Source: Pseudomonadaceae bacterium (GTDB lineage Bacteria; Pseudomonadota; Gammaproteobacteria; Pseudomonadales; Pseudomonadaceae). Taken from it: 64,000 nt of DNA. This document shows, in pieces, positions 8,234-16,488 of the stretch. The stretch covers positions 310,001 to 374,000 of the forward strand of contig CAAFUS010000018.1 in assembly GCA_900766265.1 (NCBI GenBank). The letters are read 5' to 3'. The notes beneath the pieces are model-generated. The model searched no databases, was not told where the DNA came from, and saw nothing but the letters and a program-made list of their open reading frames with translations. The position numbers and the translations under genes are program-made. The stretch's first letter is position 1; every line of letters starts with the position of its first letter.

Positions 8234-8751
8234 ACACATCCATGAAATCACACCTGGGCTTCAGCATGATCGAGGTCCTGATCACCCTTCTGCTGGTCTG
8301 TATCGGCGTGCTGGGAATGGTGGCCCTGCAGGGCAAGACCATTGCCTACACGCAGGACTCGGTTCAACGCAACGTGGCGGCGACGCTCGCCAACGACCTG
8401 ATCGAGCTAATGCGGGCCAAACCCGACGGGCTTCCGGCCAGCTCAGGCTTCTACAAGGCCAAGGCCACGGCCTTCCCCACCCCACCGGCAGCCTGCACCC
8501 CCCTTCCGGATGCGCAAAGCGCTCAACTGGCCTGCTGGGCAGAGCGCGCCAAAGCGGCGCTGCCAGGCGCAGCCGAGCTGCTCGAGAGCGAATTCTACGT
8601 ATGCCGCTCGCTGAGCTCGGGCAACTGCACCGGGAATGGATCGGCAGTGGAAATACAGCTGGCCTGGCGGGTCAAGGCGGGCGAATGCATGGACGCCAAC
8701 GCTACCGGCGACAACACGATCTGCCGCTACCGGCTGCGTAGCCAGCTCTAG
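8230..8751 (+). CDS. pilV: Type IV minor pilin PilV
   Basis: 173 residues. The leader MNTSMKSHLG is followed by the processing site and FSMIEVLITLLLVCIGVLG, with Glu at mature position 5 and the PilV/GspI-like IEVLITLL pattern. Several cysteines (AACTPL, LACWAE, YVCRSL, NCTGNG, GECMDA, ICRYR) suggest disulfides in the periplasmic domain. PilV forms part of the minor-pilin tip complex with PilW and PilX. The start overlaps the fimU stop (ATGA), and pilW starts 9 bp after the stop. Confidence 0.9.
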   Translation: MNTSMKSHLGFSMIEVLITLLLVCIGVLGMVALQGKTIAYTQDSVQRNVAATLANDLIELMRAKPDGLPASSGFYKAKATAFPTPPAACTPLPDAQSAQLACWAERAKAALPGAAELLESEFYVCRSLSSGNCTGNGSAVEIQLAWRVKAGECMDANATGDNTICRYRLRSQL

Positions 8752-8760
8752 GGAAACGAT

Positions 8761-9597
8761 ATGACATTCAGCAAGCACCAATCCGGGTTGTCCCTGATCG
8801 AGCTGATGATCGCGTTGCTGATCAGCAGCTTCCTGATCCTCGGCGTGACCCAGATCTACATCGACAACAAGCGCAGCTACCTTTTCCAGCAGAACCAGGC
8901 GGAGAACATCGAGGCCAGTCGCTACACGATGCTGGTCCTGCAACAGGAAGTCGGCAAGGCAGGCTATCGCCGCCGGCCCGACGAAACCATCGAGGCCGCA
9001 TTTCCGGCGTTCAACGCGGCCGACTGCAGCTTCATTGCTGGTGAAGTCACCAAGGCGACCAACTCGCCCGCCGCGTCCCTCTGCATTCGCTACCAGCCCA
9101 TGGACCCCACCGACAGGGATTGCCTCGGCAACCTGCCGGTAAGGACCTCCGAGATCGGTGACCCGTATACCAGTGCCGTGGAGATCGTCGTCGAGCGCAT
9201 CTACCTGGACCCGGCCGATAAAAGCCTGAAGTGCACCGTCGCCAATACCGACAAGACAGGTTCCACCCTGCGTGCGGCGCAGACTGCCGAACTGGTTACC
9301 GGTGTGGCCGGCCTGCGGCTGGAGTCCGGAATCCCCAGCGCCACCGACGCCCGGACCATCGCCCAGTACACGACCGATCCCTCCACTCAACAGGTCCTGG
9401 CGCTGCGCTACACCGCACTGATGCAGAGCAGTAACCCCAACATGCGCGACGCGGTAGACATCGACACCGCTCTGACCAACTGGAAGCAGTTCACCAACGC
9501 CTCCGACGACGAAACCAACACCATAAAGGCCGCTGACAAGGGCGAGCTTTATCAGGTCATGCAAAGCACCATCATGCTCAGGAACCTATTGCCATGA
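8761..9597 (+). CDS. pilW: Type IV minor pilin PilW
   Basis: 278 residues, the usual PilW size and the largest minor pilin here. N-terminal HQSG-LSLIELMIALLISSF has mature Leu1 and Glu5 followed by a hydrophobic helix. The conserved block EASRYTMLVLQQEVGKAGYR follows, as in PilW and GspJ-like proteins. It belongs to the tip and priming complex, interacting with PilX and PilY1. It is translationally linked: pilV ends 9 bp before it and its stop overlaps the pilX start by 4 bp. Confidence 0.9.
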   Translation: MTFSKHQSGLSLIELMIALLISSFLILGVTQIYIDNKRSYLFQQNQAENIEASRYTMLVLQQEVGKAGYRRRPDETIEAAFPAFNAADCSFIAGEVTKATNSPAASLCIRYQPMDPTDRDCLGNLPVRTSEIGDPYTSAVEIVVERIYLDPADKSLKCTVANTDKTGSTLRAAQTAELVTGVAGLRLESGIPSATDARTIAQYTTDPSTQQVLALRYTALMQSSNPNMRDAVDIDTALTNWKQFTNASDDETNTIKAADKGELYQVMQSTIMLRNLLP

Positions 9598-10112
9598 AAT
9601 CGATGCCAAGGCGTCAGGACGGCGCCACCCTGTTCATCGCACTCATCATCTTGCTGGTCGTGACGCTGCTGGCGGTATCGAGCGTTCGCGAAGTAACCCT
9701 CGAATCGCGAATGACCGGCAACTTCGTCGAGCAGCAACGTCTGCTCAACGCTTCCGAAGCGGGCCTGCGCGAAGGCGAAAGCCGCCTGACCGCGCCGATC
9801 AAACCGCTGGAGGTTGGCTGCGCCTCGGGCTACTGCCTGCGTGACATCGACCCGACGTACGAGCAGACCTTCACCGCCAGCTTGGCCTACAGCCCGGCCG
9901 ACGGCACGCAGAGCAACTCAGGAACCGCCGTCAGGTGGTACGCCCTGCCCGCCCCCTCGGGCAGCGCCGAAGGCGCAGCGGAAAACCCGGAATACGGAAA
10001 CATGATGCAAGGCATAGGGGTGTTCCGCTACGAGGTGAACGCCGAAGCGACCAACACCAGTTCGGAGCGCACCACCAGCCTGCGCACCACCACCGCCAAA
10101 GTATTCAACTGA
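9594..10112 (+). CDS. pilX: Type IV minor pilin PilX (GspK-like)
   Basis: 172 residues. Leader MKSMPRRQDG is followed by ATLFIALIILLVVTLLAV. Mature position 5 is Ile rather than the Glu found in nearly all pilins, a property shared with PilX and GspK-type subunits expected at the very tip. The segment VTLESRMTGNFVEQQRLLNASEAGLREGE matches the PilX N-terminal helix continuation. Asp/Ser-rich loops follow. It overlaps pilW by 4 bp and is followed by pilY1 after 9 bp, so tip proteins are translated in order. Confidence 0.9.
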   Translation: MKSMPRRQDGATLFIALIILLVVTLLAVSSVREVTLESRMTGNFVEQQRLLNASEAGLREGESRLTAPIKPLEVGCASGYCLRDIDPTYEQTFTASLAYSPADGTQSNSGTAVRWYALPAPSGSAEGAAENPEYGNMMQGIGVFRYEVNAEATNTSSERTTSLRTTTAKVFN

Positions 10113-10121
10113 GACCCTGAA

Positions 10122-13100
10122 ATGGAAATCAAGACGCGCATCACTCATGCGAAGACCCTTGCGAGCCTACTGACCTTTAGCCTGTTGTTTGGCGGCATCC
10201 AAGCGGCCCATGCGACACTGCTGGATATCAGCCAGAAACCACTGGTGCTCTCCGACAGCGTAGCGCCCAACCTGATCCTGACCCTGGACGACTCGGGCAG
10301 TATGCGCTTTGGATTCGTTCCGGACCTTATCGGGCAAGAGCCCCAGGGACATCGGAATTATCGTCGTACCAAGTCGGCGGTATTCAACAGCATGTACTAC
10401 GACCCCACTATCAACTACCAGCTTCCGTTGAAGATAAACAGCGACGGCTCGCAGGCCACGGTGGGGTACGGCACGAGCTTCGCGGCCGCCTGGAACAACG
10501 GTTTTGATACAAGCAGAGGCTCCGTGAACCTGGCCAACAACTACCGGGTATCTTGGGACGTGCCTATCACCGCCGCCCCGTCAGCCTACACGTACGCCAA
10601 TTCCACCAACTATTCCGGCAGCGGAACCATCTTCAGGTTGGCTGAGAACCCTTCATCAGACTTCTCAGCCAGCGTGACCAGAAGCAGTAACGGCACAAGC
10701 TCCGCCACTTCCCCAGGGGGTATCGTCTTTTCCATCAACCGGACCGGCAACAATTCCTGTACCGCAACCGCCATGTATCCAGGCGTCTTCACCAACGTAG
10801 CCGCCGACTGTTCCAGAACGGCGAACAATGTCTTCACCGCGACATTAAGGCAAAGAGCTGTACCGGCGTACTACTACACGCTCAAACCCAACTGCACCAA
10901 CAAAGAGAATGACGAGTGCTACCAGTTGCAGTTCGTTAGCCAGAGTGAGCAGCAGAACTTCGCAATCTGGTACTCCTTCTACCGCAACCGCGCACTGGCA
11001 ACGCTCAGCGCTGCAAATCTGTCGTTCAACCAGCTACCGACCTCGGTCCGCCTGACTTGGCAGACACTCAACAACTGCAAAACTTTCACGTCTACGAACG
11101 CTAGTTCCGATTGCGGTGCCAATTCGTTCAGGGTTTTTTCCAACCAACATCGTGGGAACTTCTTCTCTTGGCTGAGTAAAGTACCGTTCGACGGAGGCAC
11201 ACCGCTGCGCGAGGCACTGGGTCGCGCTGGCGAGTTCCTTAAAACCGATACGGCCTGGGCCCACACGCCCGGAACTTCAGGCGGCGACAGATACAGCTGT
11301 CGCCCTAGCTACCACATTCTCATGACCGATGGCATGTGGAACGGGAACAATGCGAGCCCGTCAGAACTAAAACCCGACCATACCAATACGACGCTGCCGG
11401 ACGGCAAAACCTACAGCAGTCAACAGAACCCGTTCCAGGACGCCACAACCAATACATTGGCCGACCTGGCCTTCCATTACTGGGCGACCGATCTGTCGGG
11501 CCTCGCCAACGATGTAAGGCCCTTCACCCCGTACGCCGCAAACAGCAGCAGCCTGACCGACGCCGAATACTGGGATCCACGCAACAACCCAGCCAGTTGG
11601 CAGCACATGGTCAACTTCATGGTCGGCCTGGGGCTGACATCTTCGCTTCAGCAAAGCGGCCTGGAGTGGAATGATCAACTGGGCACCTATGGCGGCACGG
11701 GTTATGAAAACCTGAAGAACGGGACACGGAGTTGGCCTCGCGCTGAAGCCGATAGCAGCAATAACGTGTATGACCTCTGGCACGCGGCGATCAACTCGCG
11801 CGGGGAATTCTTCAGCGTCGACGATCCGGATAGCATGGTGGGTGCCTTCGACAAGATCATCGCCCGGATCGGCGACTACACCACATCGGCAAGCCGCCCT
11901 GCCGTAACTGCCTCGCAAGTCAACGGGGCCACCTCCCGTGAAGTCTATGAAACCGAGTTTTCCAGCGACGACTGGAGCGGCGATCTGAAAAAATATGCAA
12001 TCGACCCAGCGGGCGTTCGCACCCAGGCCTGGAGCGCCAAGAGCAGGCTGAACAGTGAGCGTTCGGTAAAGATGGCCGCGGCGAATGGTAGACAGCTCCA
12101 GGAGTTCAACTGGAGTAACCTCACGCCCGAGCAACGCGCGTATTTCAATACGGATCCCGATAATATCACCGGCAGGGCCGACACCAAGGGCGAAGCGCGG
12201 GTGAACTACATCCGCGGGAACCGCAGTAACGAAGGGACGGCGGAGGGAACCTTCCGTGTTCGCAGCAGCGTCCTGGGCGATATAGTCAACTCGGCCCCGG
12301 TAGCCGTTAAGGATGCACAATACCTGGCATATCTCGCCGACCGTATCGATGGCTCGCCAGGCGACTACTACCAGTTCCAGCAGCAGGTCGCCAACCGCAA
12401 GGAAATGATCTACGTCGGCGCAAACGACGGCATGCTGCATGGCTTCAATGCCGCCACCGGTGCCGAGGAACTGGCATTCGTGCCCAACGCCGTACTGCCC
12501 AACCTCTACCGACTGACGGGTCAAAGCTATCAGTCCGGCGGGCACCGCTACTATGTCGACGGCACCCCCGTTGTGTCCGACGTCTACTTCAACAATGCCT
12601 GGCACACGGTGCTGATCGGCTCGCTGCGGGGCGGCGGTCGCTCCCTCTTTGCTCTTGATATTACCGATCCCAACAACATCCGGCCGCTGTGGGAGTTCAC
12701 TCATCCCGACCTGGGCTATACCTTCCCGCAACCCGTTGTCGCACGGCTGCATACCGGCAAATGGGCGGTGGTCACTGGTAATGGCTACGGCAACCAGGAG
12801 GGCAGCATCGCCGACAAGGCTGCACTCTTCGTGATCGACGTCGAAACCGGCGAATTGGTGCGCGAAGTCGTCGTCGAGGGTGACACCACCAAGGCCAACG
12901 GCCTGTCGTCCGTGCGCCTGGCGGACAACGACAGCGACGGCATCGCCGACTACGCCTACGCAGGCGACCTGCAGGGCAACCTCTGGCGCTTCGATCTGTT
13001 CCGCGCCACCAATAGCACCACACCGCCCGGCAACCCCTTCGCGTCATCCGTCATCGGCACCGCTCAAGCGGAACACATCGTGGCGTCGTATGGCGGCAAA

Positions 13101-13874
13101 CCTCTGTTCAAGGCCACCGATCCCACGACCGGTGCGGTTCAGCCCATCACGGCGGCACCCTCCCTGGTTCGTCACCCCTCGCAATTGGGCTATCTGGTGA
13201 TCTTCGGGACAGGCAAGTACTTCGAAGATAGCGACGGCAACGTCAATACCACCTTGGGACACAGCGTTTATGCCATCTGGGACCGCAAGACCAAGGCAGA
13301 GACCACGGCGACCCCCCCGACCATCACTCACAGTAACCTGCTCACCCAGACGATCCTGCGAGAGCTCAGCACAGACATCAACGGTGTCACCAGCGAAAGC
13401 CGCCTGGTCAGTCAGAATCTGCCGAAGTGGTACAAAGACAACGCTACTGCCAATTTGACCGATAACGATGTCAACCACTGGGGCTGGCGTCTCGATCTGC
13501 AAGTGGGCACCTCCAAAGCCGGCGAGATGATGATCAACCCGATGGCCGCGCGCGGCCAGGCGCTGATCTTTAGCACCCTCACCCCCAACGACGACCCGTG
13601 CAAAGACGGCGTGGAAGCCTGGCTCTACGGCATCAACCCATCTTCGGGCGGCCGCACCACCTTCAGCGTGTTCGACATGGACGGCAGTGGCGACGTCAAT
13701 AGCAGTGACACCTATAACAACGAGGTGGTGTCCAGCCGTAAGCTGGATTCGGCCAGCGGATTCAACCTGAACGGAGACACGCTGTTCAGCACCGACGAAA
13801 GCATTGTGGTCGATTACGGCCCAACCTCCAGCGGACGCCAGAGCTGGCAAGTCATACCCAAGAGGAACGATTAA
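10122..13874 (+). CDS. pilY1: Type IV pilus tip adhesin / mechanosensor PilY1
   Basis: 1250-residue secreted protein. Signal peptide about residues 1-31 (AAHA before TLLD). An N-terminal von Willebrand A-like region starts with LTLDDSGSM, a MIDAS-type Asp56-x-Ser58-x-Ser60. The C-terminal half is the PilY1 beta-propeller (KEMIYVGANDGMLHGFNA, RGGGRSLFALDI). The propeller carries a calcium loop D-N-D-S-D-G-I-A-D at 935-943, followed near the C-terminus by a second acidic DxDGSGD loop at 1185-1196. PilY1 promotes pilus extension against PilT and in P. aeruginosa relays surface contact to c-di-GMP synthesis. It is followed by pilE with a 4-bp overlap, with no pilY2 gene between. Confidence 0.95.
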   Translation: MEIKTRITHAKTLASLLTFSLLFGGIQAAHATLLDISQKPLVLSDSVAPNLILTLDDSGSMRFGFVPDLIGQEPQGHRNYRRTKSAVFNSMYYDPTINYQLPLKINSDGSQATVGYGTSFAAAWNNGFDTSRGSVNLANNYRVSWDVPITAAPSAYTYANSTNYSGSGTIFRLAENPSSDFSASVTRSSNGTSSATSPGGIVFSINRTGNNSCTATAMYPGVFTNVAADCSRTANNVFTATLRQRAVPAYYYTLKPNCTNKENDECYQLQFVSQSEQQNFAIWYSFYRNRALATLSAANLSFNQLPTSVRLTWQTLNNCKTFTSTNASSDCGANSFRVFSNQHRGNFFSWLSKVPFDGGTPLREALGRAGEFLKTDTAWAHTPGTSGGDRYSCRPSYHILMTDGMWNGNNASPSELKPDHTNTTLPDGKTYSSQQNPFQDATTNTLADLAFHYWATDLSGLANDVRPFTPYAANSSSLTDAEYWDPRNNPASWQHMVNFMVGLGLTSSLQQSGLEWNDQLGTYGGTGYENLKNGTRSWPRAEADSSNNVYDLWHAAINSRGEFFSVDDPDSMVGAFDKIIARIGDYTTSASRPAVTASQVNGATSREVYETEFSSDDWSGDLKKYAIDPAGVRTQAWSAKSRLNSERSVKMAAANGRQLQEFNWSNLTPEQRAYFNTDPDNITGRADTKGEARVNYIRGNRSNEGTAEGTFRVRSSVLGDIVNSAPVAVKDAQYLAYLADRIDGSPGDYYQFQQQVANRKEMIYVGANDGMLHGFNAATGAEELAFVPNAVLPNLYRLTGQSYQSGGHRYYVDGTPVVSDVYFNNAWHTVLIGSLRGGGRSLFALDITDPNNIRPLWEFTHPDLGYTFPQPVVARLHTGKWAVVTGNGYGNQEGSIADKAALFVIDVETGELVREVVVEGDTTKANGLSSVRLADNDSDGIADYAYAGDLQGNLWRFDLFRATNSTTPPGNPFASSVIGTAQAEHIVASYGGKPLFKATDPTTGAVQPITAAPSLVRHPSQLGYLVIFGTGKYFEDSDGNVNTTLGHSVYAIWDRKTKAETTATPPTITHSNLLTQTILRELSTDINGVTSESRLVSQNLPKWYKDNATANLTDNDVNHWGWRLDLQVGTSKAGEMMINPMAARGQALIFSTLTPNDDPCKDGVEAWLYGINPSSGGRTTFSVFDMDGSGDVNSSDTYNNEVVSSRKLDSASGFNLNGDTLFSTDESIVVDYGPTSSGRQSWQVIPKRND

Positions 13875-14281
13875 TGTCCATGCGTAAACAAGGTGGTTTT
13901 ACCCTGATAGAGTTGATGGTCGTGGTCGCCATCATCGGAATCCTGGCTGCGATCGCGATTCCCAGCTATCAGGACTACGTTTTGCGCGGCAATCGGACCG
14001 AAGGCATGGCGCTGCTCAACGACGCAGCGGCTCGCCAGGAGCGCTACCACGCGCAGAACAACACCTATGCCGACACCCTGGCCAAGCTGGGGCTTGAGGC
14101 GAACTCGAACAACAACCTCTACACGCTGAATATCAGCAACACGAGCAGCACCACCTACACCCTGACGGCCACGCCCCAGGGCGCTCAGACCAGGGACACC
14201 AAATGCGGAACCTTGGGCTTGAGCCAGGCGGGGGTAAAGACCAAGACAGGCACCGCAGCGCTGAGCGATTGCTGGAAATAA
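13874..14281 (+). CDS. pilE: Type IV minor pilin PilE
   Basis: 135 residues, highly pilin-like: leader MSMRKQGG, cleavage before FTLIELMVVVAIIGILAAIA (Phe1, Glu5), then IPSYQDYVLRGNRTEGMALLNDAA. A single C-terminal disulfide is likely between KCGTL and DCWK. PilE is the minor pilin closest in sequence to major pilins and connects the tip complex to the shaft. The ATG overlaps the pilY1 stop. A strong intrinsic terminator 14 bp downstream closes the cluster. Confidence 0.93.
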   Translation: MSMRKQGGFTLIELMVVVAIIGILAAIAIPSYQDYVLRGNRTEGMALLNDAAARQERYHAQNNTYADTLAKLGLEANSNNNLYTLNISNTSSTTYTLTATPQGAQTRDTKCGTLGLSQAGVKTKTGTAALSDCWK

Positions 14282-14294
14282 CCTGAGCACCAAC

Positions 14295-14330
14295 AAAAAG
14301 GCCAGGCGCCGCAGGCTCCTGGCCTTTTTT
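14295..14330 (+). terminator. Intrinsic terminator after pilE
   Basis: AAAAAGGCCAGG pairs with CCTGGCCTTTTT across an 11-nt loop and is followed by a T-run. The flanking A-run makes it usable in both directions, so it may also stop transcripts coming leftward from ispH. Confidence 0.9.
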
Positions 14331-14472
14331 ATTCCCGTTATCTTTTGGGTTGCTGAATGAATGTCGGTGAAAGGCCTTCGCCGATGTCAGCGATCTTGGC
14401 CGGGCTGCGGCCCGACTGAGCAGCACCCAACGCTCCTCAAGCCCCTTCTAGCAAAAGGACGTAACGGGCCGA

Positions 14473-15417
14473 CTATACGGCCTTCAGCCGCAACTCCTTC
14501 GGCATGGAAAACGTGACGTTTTCAGGGCGGCCTGCCAGTTCGTCAATGCCTTGTGCACCCCACTTACCCAGCTGCTCGATCACGCCGCGTACAAGCACCT
14601 CGGGAGCCGAAGCGCCGGCAGTGATTCCAATGTTCTGCACCCGCTCGAACCATTCCTGCTGGAGATCTTCGGCGCCGTCGATGAGGTAAGCGGGGGTGCC
14701 CATTCGCTCGGAGAGTTCGCGCAGGCGGTTGGAGTTGGAGCTGTTGGGGCTGCCGACCACCAGAACCACGTCGCACTCCTTGGCCAATTGCTTCACCGCG
14801 TCCTGGCGATTCTGGGTGGCGTAGCAGATGTCGTCCTTGCGCGGACCGCCGATGCTTGGGAAACGCGCCCGCAATGCGTCGATCACCCGGCTGGTGTCGT
14901 CCATCGACAAGGTGGTCTGGGTGACGAAGGCGAGCGAGTCGGGGTTGCGCACCTGGAGCTGCGCCACATCCTCCTCGTCTTCGACCAGGTAGATCGCTCC
15001 GCCGTTGCGGTCATCGTACTGGCCCATGGTGCCTTCAACCTCGGGGTGCCCCTCGTGGCCGATGAGCACGCATTCGCGCCCTTCCCGGCTGTACTTGGTC
15101 ACTTCCAGATGGACCTTGGTGACTAGCGGGCAGGTGGCATCGAACACCTTAAGCCCACGCTTTTCGGCTTCCTGACGAACCGCCTGGGAAACGCCATGCG
15201 CACTGAAGATGACGATGACATCGTTCGGCACCTGGTCGAGCTCTTCGACGAACACGGCACCACGAGCGCGCAGGTCTTCGACGACGAACTTGTTGTGGAC
15301 CACTTCGTGGCGAACGTAAATCGGCGGGCCGAAGACCTCGAGCGCCCGATTGACGATCTCGATGGCGCGGTCGACACCGGCACAGAAGCCGCGGGGGTTT
15401 GCGAGTTTGATCTGCAT
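14473..15417 (-). CDS. ispH: 4-hydroxy-3-methylbut-2-enyl diphosphate reductase
   Basis: 314-residue iron-sulfur enzyme of the last MEP-pathway step, giving IPP and DMAPP. The three cluster cysteines are visible in GFCAGVDRA (Cys12), DATCPLV (near 96) and the ICYATQNR segment. Substrate-binding residues appear in IGHEGHPEVEGT and VGSPNSSNSNRL. The start MQIKLANPRGFCAG at 15417 gives the standard length; an upstream ATG adds only MRAEIT. It is the last gene of the murJ-to-ispH set and lies 104 bp after fkpB. Confidence 0.97.
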   Translation of the reverse strand: MQIKLANPRGFCAGVDRAIEIVNRALEVFGPPIYVRHEVVHNKFVVEDLRARGAVFVEELDQVPNDVIVIFSAHGVSQAVRQEAEKRGLKVFDATCPLVTKVHLEVTKYSREGRECVLIGHEGHPEVEGTMGQYDDRNGGAIYLVEDEEDVAQLQVRNPDSLAFVTQTTLSMDDTSRVIDALRARFPSIGGPRKDDICYATQNRQDAVKQLAKECDVVLVVGSPNSSNSNRLRELSERMGTPAYLIDGAEDLQQEWFERVQNIGITAGASAPEVLVRGVIEQLGKWGAQGIDELAGRPENVTFSMPKELRLKAV

Positions 15418-15521
15418 GGTTATCTCGGCACGCATGGCAAAGGCGTCAGTGTAACGCGAGTAGTGCGCGCGGACAGCGCGCAGAGAGGGTGGCCCGGGCG
15501 CCCTTGCCCGGGGTCTGCCGA

Positions 15522-15959
15522 TCAGGCCGGCTGGACGTCGAAGATCTCGACCTCGAAGGTCAGCGCCTTGCCGGCCAGCGGGTGGTTGAAGTTGATGGTG
15601 ACGTGCTGATCATCGAAGGCTTTCACCACACCGGGCAGCTCGGTATTGGCGGCGTCCTTGAAGATCACCAGCAGCCCCTCGGACAGCTCCATGCCCTCGA
15701 ACTGGCTACGCGGCATGACCTGCTCGTTCTGCGGGTTGGCCTGGCCGAAGCCCTGCTCCGGAGGAATCGGGAGCGAGCGCTTGTCGCCCGCCTTGAGCCC
15801 AAACAGCGCCTGTTCGAAACCGGGCAAGAGATTGCCGTCGCCGACCTTGAAGGTGGCGGGCTTCTTGTCGAAGGTGCTGTCGACGACGTCGCCGTTTTCC
15901 AGCTTGAGCGCGAAGTGAAGGGTGACCTGGCAGTCGGCCCCGATGCGCTGTTCAGTCAT
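15522..15959 (-). CDS. fkpB: FKBP-type peptidyl-prolyl isomerase (SlpA/FkpB-like)
   Basis: 145-residue cytoplasmic prolyl isomerase and chaperone. FKBP strands are seen in VTLHFALKLENGDVVDSTF and KPATFKVGDGNLLPGFEQALFG, with the IF (insert-in-flap) domain between, as in SlpA/SlyD-type enzymes. It lacks the His-rich metal-binding tail of SlyD, supporting SlpA/FkpB. The start at 15959 overlaps the lspA stop by 8 bp, so the two are co-translated. The fkpB-ispH order is a standard gammaproteobacterial arrangement. Confidence 0.93.
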   Translation of the reverse strand: MTEQRIGADCQVTLHFALKLENGDVVDSTFDKKPATFKVGDGNLLPGFEQALFGLKAGDKRSLPIPPEQGFGQANPQNEQVMPRSQFEGMELSEGLLVIFKDAANTELPGVVKAFDDQHVTINFNHPLAGKALTFEVEIFDVQPA

Positions 15960-16455
15960 GTGCGGGTTCTCCGGTTTTGTTGCCCTTGAACATGTCCAGC
16001 GCCAGCATGATCGCGCCCACGGTGATGGCGCTGTCGGCGATGTTGAACGCAGGGAAATACCAGCGGTTCTGCCAGTGGACAAGGATAAAGTCGACCACAT
16101 GGCCGAGCACCATACGATCGTAGAGGTTGCCCAGCGCGCCGCCGAGCACCAGCGACAGCGCGACGGCGAGCCAGGTTTCGTCGGGTTTGAGCCGCTTGAG
16201 CCAGACGACCAGCACGGCACTGACCCCGATGGCGATCGCCGCGAACAGCCAGCGCTGCCAGCCGGAATGATCCGCCAGGAAGCTGAAGGCGGCGCCCGTG
16301 TTGTAGGCCAGCGTCCAGCTGAAATAGTCCGGAATCACCTCGATGCGCTGGTACAACGTCAGCGCGCCCTCGAAATAGAACTTGGTCGCCTGGTCCAGCA
16401 CGATCACCACCACGCTGAGCCAGAGCCAGGAAAGCTTGCCGAAGCGGGCACTCAT
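15952..16455 (-). CDS. lspA: Lipoprotein signal peptidase (signal peptidase II)
   Basis: 167-residue inner-membrane aspartic peptidase that cleaves prolipoprotein signal peptides before the lipidated cysteine. Four transmembrane helices are apparent. The catalytic dyad is in GNLYDRMVLGHVVDF (Asp of VVDF) and FNIADSAIT (Asp of NIAD). YNTGAAFSFL is the conserved block III. ATG 16455 has GAGGG upstream; a GTG seven codons earlier is less likely. It lies 33 bp downstream of ileS and overlaps fkpB. Confidence 0.96.
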   Translation of the reverse strand: MSARFGKLSWLWLSVVVIVLDQATKFYFEGALTLYQRIEVIPDYFSWTLAYNTGAAFSFLADHSGWQRWLFAAIAIGVSAVLVVWLKRLKPDETWLAVALSLVLGGALGNLYDRMVLGHVVDFILVHWQNRWYFPAFNIADSAITVGAIMLALDMFKGNKTGEPAHD

Positions 16456-16488
16456 GATCTGGCCCTCATCAAGCACGCGGAACGTCGA

